From: HyVt-560 sp964577195
Lineage (GTDB): Bacteria; Pseudomonadota; Gammaproteobacteria; UWMA-0217
Assembly (NCBI GenBank): GCA_964577195.1
Contig: CAZNYF010000034.1
Location: 1 to 19,676, forward strand
Direction: 5' to 3'
Length of the DNA stretch: 19,676 nt
A program made the position numbers and the translations under genes. The notes under the pieces were generated by a model. It worked only from the letters and a program-made list of their open reading frames with translations. It was not told the DNA's origin and ran no database searches. Positions 15,394 to 19,676 of the stretch are shown here, in pieces (position 1 is the first letter of the stretch; each line of letters starts with the position of its first letter).

Positions 15394-17412
15394 TTAAAGC
15401 AATGGCACGATGAGTAGTGCAACTATATTCATGATTTTAATCAACGGGTTGATCGCCGGGCCGGCAGTATCTTTGTACGGATCGCCTACAGTATCGCCAG
15501 TAACAGCCGCGTGATGCGCATCTGAACCTTTGCCACCAAAGTGATCGTCTTCTATATATTTCTTGGCGTTATCCCATGCGCCGCCGCCAGTTGTCATTGA
15601 AATAGCGAGAAATAACCCCGTGACTATAGTTCCAACCAGTAGACCACCCAGTGCTTGAGGACCCAGTGTGAAACCTACAATTACTGGAATCACAACCGGC
15701 AATAGTGACGGTATGATCATTTCTTTGATGGCTGATTTTGTCAGCATATCGACTGCGCGGGAATAGTCGGGTTTGGAGGTACCAGCCAGGATGCCCGGAT
15801 CGTTTTTGAATTGCTCCCGAACTTCAATAACCACAGCACCCGCTGCCCGGCCAACAGCTTCCATTGCAAACGCGCCAAACAGATAGGGCACCATACCGCC
15901 AATGAACAGGCCGATAATCACCATATGGTTGGAAAGGTCGAAAGTTAAAACGGTACCACTATGGTGAGTGAGCTCGCGGGTGTAGTCTGCGAACAGTACC
16001 AGTGCTGCCAGACCTGCAGAACCGATGGCATAACCTTTGGTTACGGCTTTGGTGGTGTTACCAACCGCATCGAGTGCATCTGTAATCTTGCGAATTTCCG
16101 GATCCAAACCTGCCATCTCTGCGATACCACCGGCGTTGTCAGTGATCGGGCCATAAGCATCCAGGGCGACTACGATACCGGTCATTGACAGCATTGATGT
16201 CGCTGCAATCGCGATGCCGTACAAACCAGCAAAATAATAGGCTTGGTAGATTCCTAAACAAATCATCAAAACCGGCAGGGCAGTCGACTTCATTGATAGC
16301 GCGAGGCCAGCGATGACGTTAGTACCATGTCCGGTAGTCGATGATTCGGCGAGATTTTTGACCGGAGAATATTCGGTAGAAGTATAGTAATCAGTAAAGA
16401 CAACGAGCATCCCGGTAACCACAAGCCCCACCAGCGCTGCAAAATACAGCTGCCAGACGGTATATTCACTGCTATCACCCATCACCAGTGCAGTGGCGGG
16501 TAGAAACAGTACTGCGGATACGCCGCCAGCGACAATCAGACCCTTGTAAAGCGCGTGCATGATGTTGTCTGAATCACTATTGACCTTAACGAAGTAGGTG
16601 CCAATGATGGAACCAATAATTGAGATTCCGCCGAGTACTAATGGATAAATGATGCCCATGCCCGAGGCAACGGTTGCGCCAAGAATCATGGTAGCAATAA
16701 TTGTAATCGCGTAAGTTTCAAACAGATCTGCAGCCATTCCTGCACAATCACCTACATTGTCTCCTACATTATCAGCGATAACGGCGGGGTTGCGGGGGTC
16801 GTCCTCAGGAATTCCCGCCTCTACTTTACCCACCAGATCCGCGCCAACATCAGCACCTTTGGTGAAGATTCCGCCACCGAGCCGTGCAAATATTGAAATT
16901 AATGAACCGCCAAATGCAAAACCGATCAGAGGCGTTAAATTGACGGCTTCGCCGTCAGCTGTGAACATGCTGAGGATCGCGTAATAGCCTGCAACACCCA
17001 GTAAACCGAGTCCAACAACCAGCATCCCTGTGATTGCACCACCCTTGAAGGCCACTTGTAGTGCGGCGTTCAATCCTTCTTTTGCCGCTTCGGCTGTACG
17101 AGAGTTCGAGCGTACTGAGATGTTCATACCAATGAACCCTGCCGCACCCGATAGTATTGCGCCTAAAGCAAAACCAAATGCGGTGGCAAACCCCAGAAAA
17201 AGCCATACCAATACAAATATAATGACACCAACAATGGCGATGGTTGTGTATTGTCTTTTTAAGAACGCTTCCGCACCTTCTTGAATTGCCAGCGAAATTT
17301 CTTTCATTTTATCGGTACCATCTGGCAATGCCAGTATGGAGGATCGTGACATAACGCCATAAACGATTGCGCCGAGGGCACAAAGGAGGGCAAAAATAAT
17401 ACCTAAAGTCAT
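15394..17412 (-). CDS. hppA: Membrane-bound proton-translocating pyrophosphatase, K+-independent type
   Basis: The 672-residue product is a polytopic (about 16 helices) H+-PPase that couples pyrophosphate hydrolysis to ion pumping across the inner membrane. The PPi-binding loop is complete: DVGADLVGKVEAGIPEDDPRN (188-208, read as two parts) and DNVGDNVGDCAGMAADLFE (214-232). A second acidic cluster is at 414-433 (VALDAYGPITDNAGGIAEMAG), and DTVGDPYKDTAGPAINPLIK is near the C-terminus. Lys455 in GNTTKA is the residue that marks K+-independent enzymes, where K+-dependent ones have Ala. TAGGAG lies 8 bp before the ATG. The gene stands alone between a terminator-bearing leader and its own terminator. 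The H+ rather than Na+ specificity is inferred from the K+-independent class. Confidence 0.96.
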   Translation of the reverse strand: MTLGIIFALLCALGAIVYGVMSRSSILALPDGTDKMKEISLAIQEGAEAFLKRQYTTIAIVGVIIFVLVWLFLGFATAFGFALGAILSGAAGFIGMNISVRSNSRTAEAAKEGLNAALQVAFKGGAITGMLVVGLGLLGVAGYYAILSMFTADGEAVNLTPLIGFAFGGSLISIFARLGGGIFTKGADVGADLVGKVEAGIPEDDPRNPAVIADNVGDNVGDCAGMAADLFETYAITIIATMILGATVASGMGIIYPLVLGGISIIGSIIGTYFVKVNSDSDNIMHALYKGLIVAGGVSAVLFLPATALVMGDSSEYTVWQLYFAALVGLVVTGMLVVFTDYYTSTEYSPVKNLAESSTTGHGTNVIAGLALSMKSTALPVLMICLGIYQAYYFAGLYGIAIAATSMLSMTGIVVALDAYGPITDNAGGIAEMAGLDPEIRKITDALDAVGNTTKAVTKGYAIGSAGLAALVLFADYTRELTHHSGTVLTFDLSNHMVIIGLFIGGMVPYLFGAFAMEAVGRAAGAVVIEVREQFKNDPGILAGTSKPDYSRAVDMLTKSAIKEMIIPSLLPVVIPVIVGFTLGPQALGGLLVGTIVTGLFLAISMTTGGGAWDNAKKYIEDDHFGGKGSDAHHAAVTGDTVGDPYKDTAGPAINPLIKIMNIVALLIVPLL

Positions 17413-17456
17413 AGTGGGCTCCTACGAGTGGGTGTAAACGGTGGTGGATCGGACAT

Positions 17457-17485
17457 AAAAAAGCCCCGCCTGAAAAGTTGGGGCT
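17457..17485 (-). terminator. Intrinsic terminator ahead of hppA
   Basis: On the minus strand, AGCCCC and GGGGCT form a 6-bp GC-rich stem around a 12-nt loop, followed by an uninterrupted T run. It lies 44 bp upstream of the hppA start and 317 bp after the small gene ending at 17802. Confidence 0.75.
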
Positions 17486-17546
17486 ATTGAATCTGAAGAG
17501 AGTACTAACCGTCTATTTTGGATGATTTGCAGTTGATGCAGCCCGT

Positions 17547-17565
17547 GCTCATACTGAGTATGAGC
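17547..17565. repeat. Perfect 19-bp palindrome in the hppA leader
   Basis: GCTCATACT and AGTATGAGC are exact 9-bp arms around a single central base. This could be an operator for a dimeric regulator, or an RNA hairpin preceding the terminator. Confidence 0.7.
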
Positions 17566-17801
17566 GCTTTTCAGCGTAGAAATACAGGATGATGGTGCAG
17601 AGAACACGAAATAGATTCCTAGTCAGTATCTTTTTGCATACTGCCACAATTAAGCTGGAATCCACAGCATTTGATTGTAATGGGGTGATTCAGTTACCTT
17701 ATATTAGGATTCTCTAAATAATCTATTTTTGTCCTGATCTTCGGGTAAAGAAAGCGCTATTTACGGCATTCCCTAAAACACTTCAATTATTAGAGGTACC
17801 T

Positions 17802-18236
17802 TTAAGAAACAAATCCCACTTCGATTTTTCCAGGATAACGCGGGTTGGCTGGACGCGACATCACTGATAATGCGTAAGACAATGAGTCAACTTGATCACG
17901 TACGCTGACCATTTTCCCACCTTTTGCCTCACCGGAGATGGAGATGGTTCCGGACTGATGAATAAAAATCGATTGTAGTTTGGTTTCTGTGAAAAACGGG
18001 TAATCAGGTAAGGTAATAGCGACTGTCTGATCATCTTCAGCAAATTTTTCGAACTGGGAAACCTGTGTTTGAATTTCAAGATAGGCATTATAGGGCGTGA
18101 TGCCCGTTTCTATGTCAGATGCGGATGGTACTGATGCAGAAACCTCCACAGGTTTTGGCTGCTGCTGAGTCACCGAGGTGTTCACGGTTAAATCTACAGT
18201 ACTTTTTGGGTCCAGGTTTGCTTCGGTGTGACTCAT
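17802..18236 (-). CDS. Hypothetical protein, about 144 residues
   Basis: I do not recognise this protein. The ATG at 18236 (MSHTEANL) has GGATGA upstream and is slightly preferred. An in-frame ATG at 18248 would add four residues. Residues 1-45 are polar and low in complexity (rich in Thr, Ser, Val, Gln, Pro) and probably disordered. The rest looks folded, with alternating beta-like strands (TVAITLPDYPFF, LQSIFIHQSGTISISGEAKGGK) and an amphipathic segment (VRDQVDSLSYALSVM). No signal peptide, membrane segment or cysteine pair is visible, so it is probably cytosolic. It is divergent from the fatty acid hydroxylase gene, and no terminator is obvious downstream. Confidence 0.65.
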   Translation of the reverse strand: MSHTEANLDPKSTVDLTVNTSVTQQQPKPVEVSASVPSASDIETGITPYNAYLEIQTQVSQFEKFAEDDQTVAITLPDYPFFTETKLQSIFIHQSGTISISGEAKGGKMVSVRDQVDSLSYALSVMSRPANPRYPGKIEVGFVS

Positions 18237-18353
18237 AATTCTGTTCATCCGTGAATCTGTTTTTAGACTAGCTATAATATTGTAGCTGCGGATAAATAGA
18301 TCTGCATCGGCTCAAGGTTTCGTTGTGGTATGTAAATTTTCTAGAGGAAACGT

Positions 18354-19172
18354 ATGTCTTTGGAAGACTTGGTGATTAATTACGAACGCGAAATTCGACT
18401 CGTCACTTTCTTTGGCTTGCTGGCTGTGATGGCTACCTGGGAATTGATCTCTCCGAGGCGCCAGTTAACCACGCCTAAAACGCTGCGGTGGGTGAACAAC
18501 ATCAGTCTGGTGTTTCTCAATACCTTGATTGTACGTTTACTGTTTCCAACCGCGGCAATCGGAGTCGCAATCTATACCAATGAACAGCATTGGGGGTTGT
18601 TGAATATTTTGCCTTTGGGTGCAACGTTATCAGTGCTTGTTGCCGTTGTATTACTGGATTTGGCAATTTATCTCCAGCATGTCGCTGTCCACCACGTACC
18701 GCTACTCTGGAAGCTGCATCGAGTACATCATGCAGATCCCGATATTGATGTCACCACCGGCTCGCGCTTTCATCCGCTTGAAATCATCCTCTCGGTATTG
18801 ATTAAATTCGCCATCATTCTGTTGCTGGGAGCGCCGGTTGTTGCGGTCATTATTTTTGAGGTGTTGCTCAATGCGACTGCGATGTTCAATCACAGTAATA
18901 TTAAAATGCCGATGCAACTCGACAGAATAATCCGTTTGTTTGTGGTCACTCCGGATATGCATCGGGTCCACCATTCAGTCGAAATCGACGAGACCAACAG
19001 CAATTTCGGGTTTAACCTGTCCTGCTGGGATCGGATGTTCCGAACCTATCGAGACCAGCCAAGGGCAGGGCATATTGGAATGGAAATAGGCATTACCCAT
19101 TATCGCCAGTTGCGCCAGATTAGCTGGCTACCCGGGATGCTGATGATGCCCTTCAAGAAACCTTCCAGATAA
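18354..19172 (+). CDS. Fatty acid hydroxylase/sterol desaturase family membrane protein
   Basis: The 272-residue product is a polytopic di-iron oxygenase of the sterol desaturase superfamily. The histidine clusters are complete: HVAVHH (109-114), HRVHH (122-126), His140 in RFHPLE, NHSN (His180) and HRVHH (203-207). Membrane segments lie at about 17-33, 48-73, 88-106 and 143-173. The family hydroxylates or desaturates lipid chains or sterol-like substrates using O2; the substrate here cannot be told. AGAGGAA lies 6 bp before the ATG. A TATAAT at 18273-18278 could be its -10 element, but no matching -35 is clear. It converges on the tmRNA gene. Confidence 0.92.
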   Translation: MSLEDLVINYEREIRLVTFFGLLAVMATWELISPRRQLTTPKTLRWVNNISLVFLNTLIVRLLFPTAAIGVAIYTNEQHWGLLNILPLGATLSVLVAVVLLDLAIYLQHVAVHHVPLLWKLHRVHHADPDIDVTTGSRFHPLEIILSVLIKFAIILLLGAPVVAVIIFEVLLNATAMFNHSNIKMPMQLDRIIRLFVVTPDMHRVHHSVEIDETNSNFGFNLSCWDRMFRTYRDQPRAGHIGMEIGITHYRQLRQISWLPGMLMMPFKKPSR

Positions 19173-19213
19173 CCGACAGAGGAATCTACGAAATCGAGAG
19201 GGATTGGTTCTAC

Positions 19214-19242
19214 AAAAAAAGGCCAACCGCGAACGGCTGGCC
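19214..19242 (-). terminator. Intrinsic terminator of ssrA
   Basis: On the minus strand, GGCCAGCCG and CGGTTGGCC form a 9-bp stem (one G-T pair) with a TTCG tetraloop, followed by seven T. It lies 8 bp after the tmRNA CCA end. Confidence 0.92.
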
Positions 19243-19250
19243 TTTAAGAT

Positions 19251-19606
19251 TGGTGGAGGTGGGGGGAATTGAACCCCCGTCCGCAAGCTCTCTGCTATTG
19301 GTACTACATGCTTAGTTCCGTCTACAATTTAATTTGCTGAACTCCGACGGGCAGGATTTCAGTTCACGAGCCTGAGTAAGTTTTAGCGGTTCGACCTAAG
19401 GCGTATCTAGCCGCGATCTTGTGAAAATGACATCTGGGTTGACCGCACAAGCACGGATCAGTCAGATGCTAACGGGCTTAAGCCGCTAGAGCGTAGTTAT
19501 TGTCGTTTGCAACTATAACAGTACAGCTGGATAGTTTACGAGGCTGCGCTGTCGCCTCGGCATGCACCGCAAGTTTTGATACCCACGTCGAAGCCATGTC
19601 ACCCCC
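19251..19606 (-). ncRNA. ssrA: Transfer-messenger RNA (tmRNA)
   Basis: This one-piece tmRNA of about 356 nt rescues stalled ribosomes with SmpB and tags the nascent chains for proteolysis. The 5' end GGGGGTG pairs with CACCTCC at the 3' end, which carries an encoded CCA (complement of 19251-19253). The T-arm GGTTCAATTCC is next to the acceptor stem. The 5' part contains the expected TTCGACG and GGTGCATGCCGAGG segments. The tag reading frame (complement of 19478-19510) starts at GCA and encodes ANDNNYALAA followed by TAA; E. coli has ANDENYALAA. Confidence 0.98.
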
Positions 19607-19636
19607 GATTTGGATCAAACTAACTGATGTGTTTCA

Positions 19637-19665
19637 ATTATGGGGGTTGACGGCTTCGGTTTCAA
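19637..19665 (-). promoter_or_regulatory. Sigma70-type promoter of ssrA
   Basis: On the minus strand, TTGAAA (5 of 6 to consensus) and CATAAT (5 of 6) are separated by exactly 17 bp. The -10 ends 30 bp before the mature tmRNA 5' end, so a short precursor leader to be removed by RNase P is expected. Confidence 0.8.
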
Positions 19666-19676
19666 GCGTGTTTAAA

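Larger units (their letters stand above)
17413..17801 (-). promoter_or_regulatory. hppA leader region with dyad and internal terminator
   Basis: This 389-bp space has no credible gene. Reading toward hppA it contains a perfect dyad (17547-17565), then an intrinsic terminator (17457-17485), then 44 bp to the hppA ATG. That is too short for an obvious independent promoter. Either hppA is expressed through conditional readthrough of a leader, or the upstream part is a separate small RNA. A GGGCT just after the dyad (complement of 17540-17544) could pair with the AGCCC of the terminator stem as a short antiterminator. I recognise no known riboswitch class. Confidence 0.45.

Noticed and set aside
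17422..17607. 61-codon minus-strand frame in the hppA leader
   Set aside because: It starts with GTG without a ribosome-binding site and runs straight through the intrinsic terminator. Composition is not protein-like.

Overview
This window looks like a chromosomal segment of a marine-type gammaproteobacterium. The reasons are a one-piece tmRNA whose tag peptide (ANDNNYALAA) differs from that of E. coli at one residue, a glyA-nrdR-ribD-riboflavin synthase gene order, a RibB fused to a dead GTP cyclohydrolase II domain (the RibBX form known from marine gammaproteobacteria), a membrane H+-pyrophosphatase, and moderate base composition. Genus-level assignment is not possible from the sequence alone.

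Layout. (1) 2-1669: the 3' part of a Nudix hydrolase gene (+), convergent with an OmpA/BON envelope protein gene (-). (2) 1845-7273 (+): one long, tightly packed operon, glyA - nrdR - ribD - HslV-like Ntn-hydrolase - riboflavin synthase - ribBX. It joins one-carbon metabolism, control of ribonucleotide reductase and riboflavin synthesis. ribH, nusB and a functional GTP cyclohydrolase II are absent and must lie elsewhere. The unexpected member is a proteasome-fold (HslV-like) protein whose mature N-terminal residue would be Ser rather than Thr. (3) 7305-8831 (-): a membrane-bound PAS-GGDEF diguanylate cyclase. (4) 8914-9075: a 162-bp non-coding palindromic element with 24-bp near-perfect terminal inverted repeats and nested inner inverted repeats, probably a MITE, just upstream of the cyclase. 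(5) 9215-15124 (-): the most unusual locus, a translationally coupled three-gene operon. It encodes a GAF-HlyD adaptor, a PqqD-like/site-2-protease (M50)/HlyD fusion, and a shortened SecA-like ATPase that lacks most of the SecA C-terminal half. The combination looks like a dedicated export or envelope-processing machine built from SecA, S2P and adaptor parts, with no ABC or RND transporter in the window. (6) 15394-17412 (-): K+-independent-type H+-pyrophosphatase, preceded by a leader with a perfect 19-bp dyad and an intrinsic terminator only about 45 bp before the start codon, which suggests attenuation or a separate small RNA. (7) 17802-18236 (-): an unrecognised small protein, divergent from a fatty acid hydroxylase/sterol desaturase family gene (18354-19172, +). 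(8) 19214-19665 (-): tmRNA gene ssrA with a good sigma70-type promoter and a strong intrinsic terminator.

Long stretches without genes are 8832-9214 (MITE-like element plus unexplained flanks) and 17413-17801 (hppA leader). No CRISPR array, tRNA, rRNA, intact transposase gene or prophage gene was seen.
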